51,008 nt of DNA. It comes from an uncultured Oscillospiraceae bacterium (lineage in GTDB: Bacteria; Bacillota; Clostridia; Oscillospirales; Oscillospiraceae). The notes below the pieces were generated by a model. That model saw nothing but the letters and a program-made list of their open reading frames with translations, was not told where the DNA came from and did not search any database. The stretch spans positions 1 to 51,008 of the forward strand of contig CATZRD010000013.1 of NCBI GenBank assembly GCA_958423465.1. Reading direction: 5' to 3'. A program made the position numbers and the translations under genes. Positions 44,044 to 50,915 of the stretch are shown piece after piece (positions within the stretch are counted from its first letter, which is position 1; each line of letters starts with the position of its first letter).

Positions 44044-45534
44044 TCAAACGTTCTGGTCGTCGTCCTTCTCCGGGGCAGAGGCGGCCTGGGCCTGGTCCCC
44101 GGGCGCGGGGGCCTGGACGGACTTCACCTCCACGGTGACGGGCTGCCGGGCGGCGGCCGCGGCGCCGCCCACCGCGCCGGAGAGCAGGGCGGTCAGGTCC
44201 AGGCCGGTGGACTCCTTCATGCCGTCCATGATCTGGCTGGCGGAGCTCATCACGTCCTTCACCAGCTTGGTGGAGTTGCCGTCTCCGTACATGACGATCT
44301 TGTCGGTCTGGGCCAGAGGAGCGGCGGCGTTCTTCACCACCTCGGGCAGGGCGCTGAGGTACATCTCCAGCACGGAGGCCTCGCCCATCTTCTTCTGGGC
44401 CAGGGCCTTCTTCTCGATGGCCTCGGCCTCCGCCAGGCCCTTAGCCCGGATGCCCTCGGCCTCCTGTTCCATGGCGAAGCGCAGAGCCTCGGCCTCGGCC
44501 TTGCGGGCCTCCGCCTCCTTGACGGCCTCATAGGCCTTGGCGTCCGCGTCCCGCTGGCGGCGGACCAGCTCGGCCTCCGCCTCCATCTGGGCCTTGTACT
44601 TCATAGCGTCCGCCTGCTTGCGGACCTCGGCGTCCAGCTGGCGCTCCTTGATGGCGATCTCCTTTTCCGCCAGCTCCGCCTCTTTCTCCCGCTTGGCGAT
44701 GTCGGCGCTGACCTTGGTGACCTCGATGGTCTTGCGCTGGGTCTCCTGCTGGATGGAGTAGGCGGCGTCGGCCTCGGCCTTCTTGGTGTCCGCCTTCACC
44801 TTCATTTCCGCCTGCTGGATGGCCAGGGCGGCGTCCTGTTCGGCGATCATTTTCTCCGCCTGAACCTTTACGGCGTTGGCCTCCTGCTGGGCGTTGGAGG
44901 TGGCGATGGCGATGTCCCGCTGGGCGTTGGCCTTGGCGATCTGAGCGTTCTTGCGGATCTGCTCCACGTTGTCGATACCCATGTTCTCGATGGTGCCGGC
45001 TCCGTCCTTGAAATTCTGGATGTTGAAGTTCACCACCTCAAGACCCAGCTTCCGCATGTCGGGGACCACGTTCTCCGTGATCTTCCGGGCCACGCCCTGG
45101 CGGTCCTGGACCATCTCCTTCAGACCAACGGAACCAACGATCTCCCGCATGTTGCCCTCCAGCACCTGGGTCACCAGACCCACCAGCTCCTCCGGGCGCT
45201 TGCCCAGCAGGGCCTCGGCGGCCAGCTTCAGAAGCTCCGGGTCGGAGCTGATCTTCACGTTGGCCACGCCGTCCACGGTGACGTTGATGAACTCGTTGGT
45301 GGGCACCGCCTCGCTGGTCTTTACGTCCACCTGCATGATCCGCAGGGAGAGCTTATCCACCCGCTCGAAGAAGGGCACCCGCCAGCCGGCCTTGCCGATG
45401 AGGATGCGCTTGCGGCCCAGACCGGAGATGATGTACGCGGTGTCCGGGGGCGCTTTCAGATAGCCGGTGAAAAACAGCAGCAGCACCAGCAGCACGATCA
45501 CTACGGGGATGATGATTTTGACGAGATCAGGCAT
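44044..45534 (-). CDS. Flotillin-like SPFH-domain membrane scaffold protein
   Basis: This 496-residue protein has an N-terminal membrane helix (about 5-25), a SPFH/band-7 domain (about 28-200: DTAYIISGLGRKRILIGKAGWRVPFFERVD, LSLRIMQVDVKTSEAVPTNEFINVTVDGVANVKI) and a long Ala/Glu/Lys-rich coiled coil (about 200-400). This is the flotillin layout. The C-terminal tail has LPEVVKNAAAPLAQTDKIVMYGDG and a variable Ala/Gln-rich end. Flotillins (FloT/YuaG type) organise functional membrane microdomains. ATG 45534 follows AAGGAGGAAGAGT on the minus strand. The gene has its own consensus promoter and lies 135 bp downstream of a manganese-type riboswitch. Confidence 0.93.
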   Translation of the reverse strand: MPDLVKIIIPVVIVLLVLLLFFTGYLKAPPDTAYIISGLGRKRILIGKAGWRVPFFERVDKLSLRIMQVDVKTSEAVPTNEFINVTVDGVANVKISSDPELLKLAAEALLGKRPEELVGLVTQVLEGNMREIVGSVGLKEMVQDRQGVARKITENVVPDMRKLGLEVVNFNIQNFKDGAGTIENMGIDNVEQIRKNAQIAKANAQRDIAIATSNAQQEANAVKVQAEKMIAEQDAALAIQQAEMKVKADTKKAEADAAYSIQQETQRKTIEVTKVSADIAKREKEAELAEKEIAIKERQLDAEVRKQADAMKYKAQMEAEAELVRRQRDADAKAYEAVKEAEARKAEAEALRFAMEQEAEGIRAKGLAEAEAIEKKALAQKKMGEASVLEMYLSALPEVVKNAAAPLAQTDKIVMYGDGNSTKLVKDVMSSASQIMDGMKESTGLDLTALLSGAVGGAAAAARQPVTVEVKSVQAPAPGDQAQAASAPEKDDDQNV

Positions 45535-45606
45535 ACTCTTCCTCCTTACAATATCTCACTCGTTGTTGCCTTTTTTCCTGTGAACAGGTCTTTTGTCTCT
45601 GAACAG

Positions 45607-45636
45607 ATTATAACCCGGCCGGGTCCTCTGTGTCAA
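45607..45636 (-). promoter_or_regulatory. Consensus promoter directly upstream of flotillin
   Basis: Minus strand perfect TTGACA (45631-45636), 18-bp spacer, perfect TATAAT (45607-45612). It lies downstream of the riboswitch terminator, so basal flotillin transcription need not pass through the riboswitch. Confidence 0.85.
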
Positions 45637-45646
45637 AGGGGGGAGC

Positions 45647-45676
45647 CGTTTTTTCACGCCCGGGCGTGAAAAAACG
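45647..45676. repeat. Perfect 30-bp palindrome
   Basis: Arms CGTTTTTTCACGCCC and GGGCGTGAAAAAACG meet with no loop. On the minus strand its first half includes the T-run of the riboswitch terminator, so this hairpin and the terminator tail are mutually exclusive. It could be a second terminator, an antiterminator or a protein site. Confidence 0.8.
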
Positions 45677-45801
45677 AGACTTCCACCTTTCGGTAAAAGT
45701 CTCGTTGAGATCCTGATCAGAGATCCTCGCGCGGCCCGGACTCCGACGGAGCCGTACTGACGGTGCGCGCCCCGGCGTGCCGGGGAACTACTCCCTTTTG
45801 A
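45669..45801 (-). promoter_or_regulatory. yybP-ykoY (Mn2+) riboswitch with terminator
   Basis: On the minus strand the RNA begins CAAAAGGGAGTAG, continues with a CCCCGGC/GCCGGGG hairpin, then CGCGCACCGTCAGTACG, a GCTCC/GGAGT stem and CCGGGC closing with GCGCG, and ends ACGAGACTTTTACC. The GGAGTAG and CGAGACTTTT internal loops and the CGTCA loop match the yybP-ykoY consensus; P1 pairs AAAAG with CTTTT. The CTTTT strand also lies in a terminator hairpin, AACGAGACTT with AAGTCTCGTT followed by T6. Ligand-stabilised P1 would therefore prevent termination: a transcriptional ON switch. I identified it by consensus recall, without running a covariance model. Confidence 0.85.
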
Positions 45802-45808
45802 CGCTGTC

Positions 45809-45837
45809 AGTATACCACATTCCAGGCGGCCGCGCAA
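45809..45837 (-). promoter_or_regulatory. Promoter of the Mn riboswitch transcript
   Basis: Minus strand TTGCGC (45832-45837), 17-bp spacer, TATACT (45809-45814). Transcription would start near 45803, right at the aptamer's 5' end. Confidence 0.7.
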
Positions 45838-45843
45838 TTGACA

Positions 45844-45865
45844 TTGTGTTAAAACATTAACACAA
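45844..45865. promoter_or_regulatory. Operator-like palindrome between divergent promoters
   Basis: TTGTGTTAA and TTAACACAA are perfect 9-bp arms around AACA. A second, shorter CACAAA/TTTGTG dyad overlaps its right end. It lies between the divergent riboswitch promoter and the XRE regulator promoter, so the XRE protein is the natural candidate to bind it. Confidence 0.6.
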
Positions 45866-45925
45866 ATTTTTGTGCATCTGCGCCATATGAGCTGAGAAAA
45901 AATTTGAAAACAGGGGAGAAAAGGC

Positions 45926-45954
45926 TTTACATGGGGTATACTGTCTGATATACT
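45926..45954 (+). promoter_or_regulatory. Promoter of the XRE regulator gene
   Basis: TTTACA (45926-45931), 17-bp spacer, TATACT (45949-45954), 61 bp before the start codon. The rest of the 480-base gap between flotillin and this gene is covered by the riboswitch, promoters and palindromes listed separately. Confidence 0.75.
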
Positions 45955-46014
45955 ATACTTCCTGTATTGCGAAAGCCCGCCGGGTGAGCGGGGGAGAAAG
46001 AGAGACGAGAGAGC

Positions 46015-46683
46015 ATGAACGAGAATTTTTCGCGGGTCCTCAGCCTGCTGCGGCAGGAGAAGGGGGTCAGCCAGCGGGCGGCGGCGGCGGAGCTGGGCAT
46101 CAGCCAGGCGCTGCTGAGCCACTATGAGAAGGGCATCCGGGAGCCGGGGCTGAATTTCGTGGCCAGGGCCTGCGACTACTACCATGTGTCGGCGGACTAT
46201 CTGCTGGGCCGCACCCTGACCCGGGACGGGGCGGTGATCGAGGCGGAGGAGCTGGTGGACGCCAGCGAGGCGAAGGAGAGCCTGAAGGGCAGCATCATGG
46301 CCAAGCTCCAGAAGAAGCTGCTGGTGAACGCCGTGAGCATGTATTTCGATCTGCTGGGCCGCACCGGCAGCCGGGAGGCGGTGGCCCAGGCGGGCGCCTA
46401 TCTCTCCGCCGCCCTGTACCAGCTGTACCGGCCCTTCTACCGGCAGGCGGGGGGCAAGGACGGCTACTTCTCCCTGGACGGAAAGAGCTTCGACCTGGAC
46501 CTGCTGACGGCGGACATGACCCTGGCCAGAGCCCGCTATGCCCGGGCCCTGGAGGACAAGGACCTGGCGGAGAAGTTCCCCGCCGTGGACGCGGACAGCC
46601 TGGCCCGGGAGTATCCCGGCCTGAGCCAGTCCGCCGCCCAGGTGTTCCACTCCGTGGACGAGCGGACCAAGGGGCTGGAGTGA
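46015..46683 (+). CDS. XRE-family transcriptional regulator
   Basis: This 222-residue protein begins with a lambda-repressor-type helix-turn-helix (about 5-62): FSRVLSLLRQEKGVSQRAAAAELGISQALLSHYEKG and then EPGLNFVARACDYYHVSADYLLG. A helical C-terminal domain of about 140 residues has no recognised ligand fold. ATG 46015 follows GAGAGACGAGAGAGC. A perfect operator-like palindrome lies about 150 bp upstream between this gene and the divergent Mn riboswitch/flotillin unit, so control of itself and of the flotillin side is possible. Its 3' end is followed by a family-2 repeat. Confidence 0.88.
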   Translation: MNENFSRVLSLLRQEKGVSQRAAAAELGISQALLSHYEKGIREPGLNFVARACDYYHVSADYLLGRTLTRDGAVIEAEELVDASEAKESLKGSIMAKLQKKLLVNAVSMYFDLLGRTGSREAVAQAGAYLSAALYQLYRPFYRQAGGKDGYFSLDGKSFDLDLLTADMTLARARYARALEDKDLAEKFPAVDADSLAREYPGLSQSAAQVFHSVDERTKGLE

Positions 46684-46739
46684 GAGTTATGGGGCCTGGC
46701 GGCCCCGGGCCCCGGTTTGATTTGCCCTTCAGGCTGGTC

Positions 46740-47045
46740 GGGGCCTACCCGGCCCCGGGCCCCGGAGCAATCGGGGGCTGCGCGCCCCCGTACCCCGCGG
46801 TTCCTTTTTGCTCGCACAAAAAGGAACGAAAAATGCGCCAAGACCATACGGTCTTGGAACCCCTTGGTGTCGGACTGCTGTGAAGGTGAAGATCTTTAAA
46901 TGCCTCCGAACGGCAGATTCCTTCGGGTTTCTGATCTATGGAACCATCTAACCCAACTCCGGCTGTCGCCCTCCTCATTCAAATGCCCTGCGGGCGGCCT
47001 TGCGGATAGGGGCCTACGGGCTGTTAAAGGGAAAGATTCATCCAT
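46740..47045 (+). repeat. Family-2 interspersed repeat, copy C
   Basis: The gap after the XRE gene repeats parts of copy A in the same orientation: GGGGGCTGCGCGCCCCC, GTTCCTTTTTG with CAAAAAGGAAC (about 46799-46826), CCAAGACC with GGTCTTGG (about 46838-46857), TTCTGATCTATGGAACCAT and CGGCTGTCGCCCT. Its right part, from the CTCCTCATT block to about 47025, is the reverse complement of the left part of copy D (about 47590-47680). C and D thus form an inverted pair around two small genes. No gene is called within it. Confidence 0.75.
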
Positions 47046-47055
47046 ATATTTTCGT

Positions 47056-47274
47056 TCAGTCCTGTAGACTGGCAGAAAGCCCTGCGCCTGTGCGCAGACC
47101 CAGTAGGAATGCCTCACTGGTGTACAGCTCCATGACGCGCTCCAGATCCTCCCTCTCCTGACGGCTCAGCTCGTCTTCCAGGAGGGAAATATGCATCTCA
47201 TACCCCGTCCGATCCGCCTCCCTCAGCCGCGGCCTGATGTAATGGGCGTACAGCCACCGCATAAAGTCCGTCAT
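47056..47274 (-). CDS. Small hypothetical protein, 72 aa
   Basis: Not recognised. This is a mostly helical, charged protein starting MTDFMRWLYAHYIRPRL, with a central ELSRQEREDLERVMELY helix and a Gly/Ser-rich end. ATG 47274 follows AAAGGAGAATTTACG, which decides it over the in-frame ATG at 47292. It is transcribed away from a small HTH gene, from a consensus promoter covered by that gene's probable operators. The divergent pair lies between inverted copies of the family-2 repeat. A small effector controlled by the HTH protein is a reasonable guess, no more. Confidence 0.7.
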   Translation of the reverse strand: MTDFMRWLYAHYIRPRLREADRTGYEMHISLLEDELSRQEREDLERVMELYTSEAFLLGLRTGAGLSASLQD

Positions 47275-47297
47275 CGTAAATTCTCCTTTCAAAAAAA

Positions 47298-47350
47298 CAA
47301 CGTATCCGTCGTGTCAATACCAGTATAATACAACGCATCCGTCGTGTCAA
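47298..47350. promoter_or_regulatory. Divergent promoter region with two direct operator repeats
   Basis: CAACGTATCCGTCGTGTCAA (47298-47317) and the same 20-mer with one change (47331-47350) are spaced 33 bp apart, about three helical turns. On the minus strand the right copy supplies TTGACA for a promoter with a 17-bp spacer and TATACT, driving the 72-aa gene. On the plus strand TATAAT (47324-47329) lies between the copies and may serve the HTH gene. The HTH protein probably binds these repeats. Confidence 0.7.
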
Positions 47351-47361
47351 GAGGGCAGAAT

Positions 47362-47568
47362 ATGAAATTGCAAGAAAGACTCCGTGCTTTACGTAAAGAG
47401 AAAAAAGAGACACAGGTACAGGTTGCCGCAGCTATTGGCGTTACAGACCGACAGTATCAGCGGTTCGAATCAGGTGTCAACCTGCCTGGTTTTGAAAACC
47501 TCTGCGCCCTGGCGGACCATTTTGGGGTCAGTCTGGACTACCTGGCCGGACGCACAGACCAGAGGTAA
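47362..47568 (+). CDS. Small XRE-type helix-turn-helix protein, 68 aa
   Basis: A minimal Cro/CI-type DNA-binding protein: MKLQERLRALRKEKKETQVQ, then VAAAIGVTDRQYQRFESGVNLPGF and ENLCALADHFGVSLDYLAGR, essentially one HTH domain with no effector domain. ATG 47362 follows AGAGGGCAGAAT. It lies directly downstream of the two operator-like repeats and divergent to the 72-aa gene, the usual arrangement of an autoregulating repressor. Confidence 0.88.
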   Translation: MKLQERLRALRKEKKETQVQVAAAIGVTDRQYQRFESGVNLPGFENLCALADHFGVSLDYLAGRTDQR

Positions 47569-47579
47569 AGAACCAACAG

Positions 47580-47960
47580 ATGGCTCTATCCCTTCAACAG
47601 CCCGTAGGCCCCTATCCGCAAGGCCGCCCGCAGGGCTTTCTAATGAGGAGGGCGACAGCCGGAGTTGGACCAGATGGTTCCATAGATCAGCACCCCGAAG
47701 GAATCTGTGGTTCGGAGGCATGAGCAACTCTTCACCCGCACAGTCCGCCGATAAAGGGGGTACCCAGGGGGAGACCCCCTGGGCGCACTTTTGGGTACTT
47801 TTCCTGCGAGGGAAAAGTATCCCGCCCGTGGGTGCGGGAACCCACAAAAGCAATTTGAAGGGCAATTCAAATTTCCCCCGCCCCGAAGGGGCGGAAGATT
47901 CCCCCCGCCCCGAAGGGGCGGAAGATCCCCCGCCGCCCGAAGGGCGGCCCAAAAAAGAGG
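47580..47960 (-). repeat. Family-2 interspersed repeat, copy D (before lepA)
   Basis: This fills the gap between the HTH gene and lepA. It is in the orientation of copy B and inverse to copy C. The position held by CCAAGACC/GGTCTTGG in copies A-C is here a different paired stem, CCCAGGGGG with CCCCCTGGG (about 47763-47783). It also holds TACTTTTCC with GGAAAAGTA (about 47797-47820), GTGGG with CCCAC, and ATTTGAA with TTCAAAT. Three tandem GAA-loop hairpins follow (47878-47894, 47905-47921, 47933-47947) just before the lepA ribosome-binding site AAGAGG. Confidence 0.77.
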
Positions 47961-47967
47961 TAACGCT

Positions 47968-49770
47968 ATGAATCAGAAGAACATCCGAAATTTCAGCATC
48001 ATCGCCCACATCGACCACGGCAAGTCCACCCTGGCGGACCGGTTGCTGGAGGAGTGCGGCGCGGTGGCGGAGCGGGACATGGAGAGCCAGCTTCTGGACA
48101 ACATGGATCTGGAGCGGGAGCGGGGCATCACCATCAAGGCCCGGGCCGTGACCATGGACTACGCCGCCCAGGACGGGGAGACCTACACCCTGAACCTCAT
48201 CGACACCCCGGGCCATGTGGACTTCAACTACGAGGTCAGCCGGTCTCTGGCGGCCTGCGAGGGGGCGGTGCTGGTGGTGGACGCCAGTCAGGGCATCGAG
48301 GCCCAGACCCTGGCCAACACCTATCTGGCCCTGGACAACGACCTGGAGATCCGGCCGGTGGTGAACAAGATCGACCTGCCCGCCGCGGACCCCATGAAGG
48401 TCAAGCACGAGATCGAGGACATCATCGGCATCCCGGCCCTGGACGCGCCGGAGATCTCCGCCAAGGTGGGCATCAACATCCCCGCGGTGCTGGAGGACGT
48501 GGTGGCGAACATCCCCGCCCCGGAGGGGGACCCGGACGCGCCGCTGCGGGCGCTGATCTTCGACAGCTACTACGACGCCTACAAGGGGGTCATCGTCTAC
48601 TTCCGGGTCATGGACGGCACAGTGAAAAAGGGCATGAACATCCGCATGATGGCCTCCGGCGCTCAGTATCAGGTGCTGGAGTGCGGCCTGCTGCGGCCTC
48701 TGGGTTACGAGCCCTGCCAGCAGCTCCAGGCGGGGCAGGTGGGCTATCTCACCGCCTCCATCAAAAACGTCCGGGACACGGAGGTGGGCGATACCGTCAC
48801 CGGGGCGGAGAACCCGGCGGCGGAGCCGCTGCCCGGCTACCGGAAGGCCCAGCCCATGGTCTACTGCGGCGTGTACACCGAGGACGGCAGCAAGTACCCG
48901 GACCTGCGGGACGCCCTGGAGAAGCTGCAGCTCAACGACGCCTCCCTGACCTTCGAGCCGGAAAGCTCCGTGGCCCTGGGCTTCGGCTTCCGCTGCGGCT
49001 TTCTGGGGATGCTCCACAGTGAGGTGATCCAGGAGCGGCTGGAGCGGGAGTTCGACCTGGACCTCATCACCACCCTGCCCTCCGTCATCTACAAGGTCCG
49101 CAAGACCGACGGCACGGAGGTGCTGGTGGACAACCCCCACAACTACCCGGACCCCGCCTCCATCGCCCAGGCGGAGGAGCCCTTTGTGAAGGTCTCCATC
49201 CTGGCCCCCAACGAGTACGTGGGCAGCATCATGCCCCTGTGCCAGGACCGCCGGGGGGAGTTCAAGGACATGCAGTATCTGGACACCAACCTGGTGGAGC
49301 TGCACTACCAGATGCCCCTCAACGAGATCATCTACGATTTCTTCGACACCCTGAAGGCCCACACCAAGGGCTACGCCTCCCTGGACTATGAGCTTTCAGA
49401 CTACCGCCCCAGCGACCTGGTGAAGGTAGACCTGCTCCTCAACGGCGACCAGGTGGACGCCCTCAGCTTTATCGCCCACCGGGACAAGGCGTACCCCCGG
49501 GCCAGGCGTCTGTGCGAGAAGCTGAAGGACAACATCCCCCGCCAGCTCTTCGAGGTGCCCATCCAGGCGGCCATCGGCGGCCGGATCATCGCCCGGGAGA
49601 CGGTGAAGGCCATGCGCAAGGACGTGCTGGCCAAGTGCTACGGCGGCGACATCACCCGGAAGAAGAAGCTGCTGGAGAAGCAGAAAGAGGGCAAAAAGAA
49701 GATGCGGAATCTGGGCACGGTGCAATTGCCCACAGAAGCATTCATGGCGGTATTGAAGCTGGACGAATAG
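47968..49770 (+). CDS. lepA: LepA (EF4) translation GTPase
   Basis: At 600 residues this is normal-length LepA/EF4, a ribosome-associated GTPase that influences initiation and back-translocation. G1 is IIAHIDHGKSTL at the N-terminus; RERGITIKARAV, LIDTPGHVDFNYEVSRSLAACEGAVLVVDASQG and NKIDLP follow. The LepA-specific C-terminal domain ends with KCYGGDITRKKKLLEKQKEGKKKMRNLG. ATG 47968 follows AAAAGAGGTAACGCT. The last 82 bp (49689-49770) are duplicated at 49939-50020 with eight differences that leave the protein unchanged. The in-frame copy uses rarer codons for this gene (CAA, TTG, GCA, GTA-TTG, GAA, TAG). Confidence 0.97.
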   Translation: MNQKNIRNFSIIAHIDHGKSTLADRLLEECGAVAERDMESQLLDNMDLERERGITIKARAVTMDYAAQDGETYTLNLIDTPGHVDFNYEVSRSLAACEGAVLVVDASQGIEAQTLANTYLALDNDLEIRPVVNKIDLPAADPMKVKHEIEDIIGIPALDAPEISAKVGINIPAVLEDVVANIPAPEGDPDAPLRALIFDSYYDAYKGVIVYFRVMDGTVKKGMNIRMMASGAQYQVLECGLLRPLGYEPCQQLQAGQVGYLTASIKNVRDTEVGDTVTGAENPAAEPLPGYRKAQPMVYCGVYTEDGSKYPDLRDALEKLQLNDASLTFEPESSVALGFGFRCGFLGMLHSEVIQERLEREFDLDLITTLPSVIYKVRKTDGTEVLVDNPHNYPDPASIAQAEEPFVKVSILAPNEYVGSIMPLCQDRRGEFKDMQYLDTNLVELHYQMPLNEIIYDFFDTLKAHTKGYASLDYELSDYRPSDLVKVDLLLNGDQVDALSFIAHRDKAYPRARRLCEKLKDNIPRQLFEVPIQAAIGGRIIARETVKAMRKDVLAKCYGGDITRKKKLLEKQKEGKKKMRNLGTVQLPTEAFMAVLKLDE

Positions 49771-49938
49771 AGAACGGTAAAGCATCTGCTTTTTGCCCTC
49801 TTGCGAGCGGGAGCGAGCCGCCGCGGAAGCGGCGTACAAGTGTTTTGCGGAGCAAAACCTTGGCGCAAGGCGGAATTCATTTCCGCCGCGCAGGATGGGT
49901 ATTGAGGGGTCCCCGCAAGATCGGCGATCTTGTGGGGC
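49771..49938 (+). repeat. Four-hairpin element, copy 3 (after lepA)
   Basis: Between the first and second lepA ends lie HP0 CGCCGC 49819-49824 with GCGGCG 49829-49834; HP1 GTTTTGC 49842-49848 with GCAAAAC 49852-49858 around GGA; HP2 GGCGGAA 49869-49875 with TTCCGCC 49881-49887, extended by GCGC 49863-49866 with GCGC 49888-49891; and HP3, a 12-bp stem 49911-49922 with 49926-49937 including one G-T pair. Linkers match copies 1 and 2. No coding content. Confidence 0.83.
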
Positions 49939-50020
49939 GGGCAAAAAGAAGATGCGGAATCTGGGCACGGTGCAGCTGCCCACAGAAGCCTTTATGGCGG
50001 TACTGAAGCTGGACGAGTGA
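49939..50020 (+). repeat. Second copy of the lepA 3' end (82 bp)
   Basis: Aligned base for base with 49689-49770, it has eight differences, all in the second half and all synonymous or stop-for-stop (TAG against TGA). Its codons (CAG, CTG, GCC, GAG) are the ones lepA otherwise prefers, so this is probably the ancestral end. It has no start site and is not called as a gene. Confidence 0.9.
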
Positions 50021-50151
50021 CCTTGCCGCCGGAGGCGGGACTCAAACGGCGGCCCAGCGAAGCGGGCGGCGTTTGAAAAGGAGAAGCAAGGGAGCGGTTT
50101 TGGAATGCCCATGCCTGGGTGTTCCAAAGAAAGCGGACTTTGCTTCGACGC
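50021..50151 (+). repeat. Second structured insert between lepA ends 2 and 3
   Basis: A different hairpin set: CCGCC/GGCGG around GGA (50026-50038), an imperfect TCAAACG/CGTTTGA stem (about 50042-50076), and a GGAATGCCCA/TGGGTGTTCC stem with two G-T pairs (about 50102-50125) nested inside AAGCAA/TTTGCTT. It does not follow the order of the four-hairpin element. No gene is seen. Confidence 0.65.
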
Positions 50152-50192
50152 TATGGCGGTACTGAAGCTGGACGAGTGACCTTACCGCCGGA
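50152..50192 (+). repeat. Third partial copy of the lepA 3' end
   Basis: Positions 50152-50192 match 49993-50033 with one change, covering the last nine codons, TGA and 13 bases beyond. GGACGAATAGA then follows, which resembles the TAG-type ending of the first copy. The ribosome-binding site of the next gene starts about 10 bp later. Confidence 0.85.
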
Positions 50193-50216
50193 CGAATAGA
50201 ATACGAGGTGTTTCTT

Positions 50217-50855
50217 ATGACCGAGACTGGCGCGCCCGGGTTTTACGGGAAAAACAACAAGGAGGAGCTTCCTCTTACGTTCTATCAGGAGAAGTTCCGC
50301 GCCCTGGACCCCGCCGAGACGGCGGCCCGCTGCGGCCTGCCCTGGGACGGAGAGACCGGAACGTTCACCATGAACCTGCTGGGGGACCGGTTTGCCGTCT
50401 CCTGGCCGGATTTTGCCATCGCCGGGCCGGTGGAGCTGACCAACCCGGAGCGCATTTTGTTCCTCCGCTATCTGGTGGACGGCCGCCGGACGCCCCCCGC
50501 CGGGCGGTTCCTCACCTACCGGGAGTTTCCCTGGGGGGAGGTATATCTCCAGCAGTTCACCGGCCGGTGCATCAAGCGCTTCGCCTTTTCCTACGGCGGC
50601 AGGCCGGACCTGCTGCGGCGGGTGATGGACAGCATGGGGGCGAAGCCCCTGGAGCGCAGCGACGTGGGCTATGAGCTGGAGCTGATGGAAGGCCTTTCCA
50701 TCCAGTTCCTGCTGTGGCTGGGGGACGACGAGTTTCCCCCCAACGGACAGATCCTGTTTTCCGACAGCTTCCTCACCGCCTTTACCGCCGAGGACCTTGC
50801 CAATATCGGCGATATCGTCCTGAACCGGATGAAGGCCCGGGGAGCGGCTCTGTGA
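50217..50855 (+). CDS. DUF3786 protein
   Basis: This 212-residue protein matches the DUF3786 family seen in anaerobes. It has an N-terminal PLTFYQEKFRALDPAETAARCGLPWDGE, the middle block RFAVSWPDFAI and PERILFLRYLVDG, the FLTYREFPWGEVYLQQFTGRCIKRFAFSYG segment, and a C-terminal FLLWLGDDEFPPNGQILFSDSFLTAFTAEDLANIGDIVL block. Members are sometimes linked to corrinoid or redox proteins, but the function is not known. ATG 50217 lies 6 nt after GAGGTG and is preferred to the in-frame GTG at 50208, which is part of that site. Confidence 0.85.
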   Translation: MTETGAPGFYGKNNKEELPLTFYQEKFRALDPAETAARCGLPWDGETGTFTMNLLGDRFAVSWPDFAIAGPVELTNPERILFLRYLVDGRRTPPAGRFLTYREFPWGEVYLQQFTGRCIKRFAFSYGGRPDLLRRVMDSMGAKPLERSDVGYELELMEGLSIQFLLWLGDDEFPPNGQILFSDSFLTAFTAEDLANIGDIVLNRMKARGAAL

Positions 50856-50915
50856 GACGGGGCGGTCCCGGGGAGGGGGCGGGAAAATATTTTTTCAAAA
50901 TGTATGTGAAAGTTA

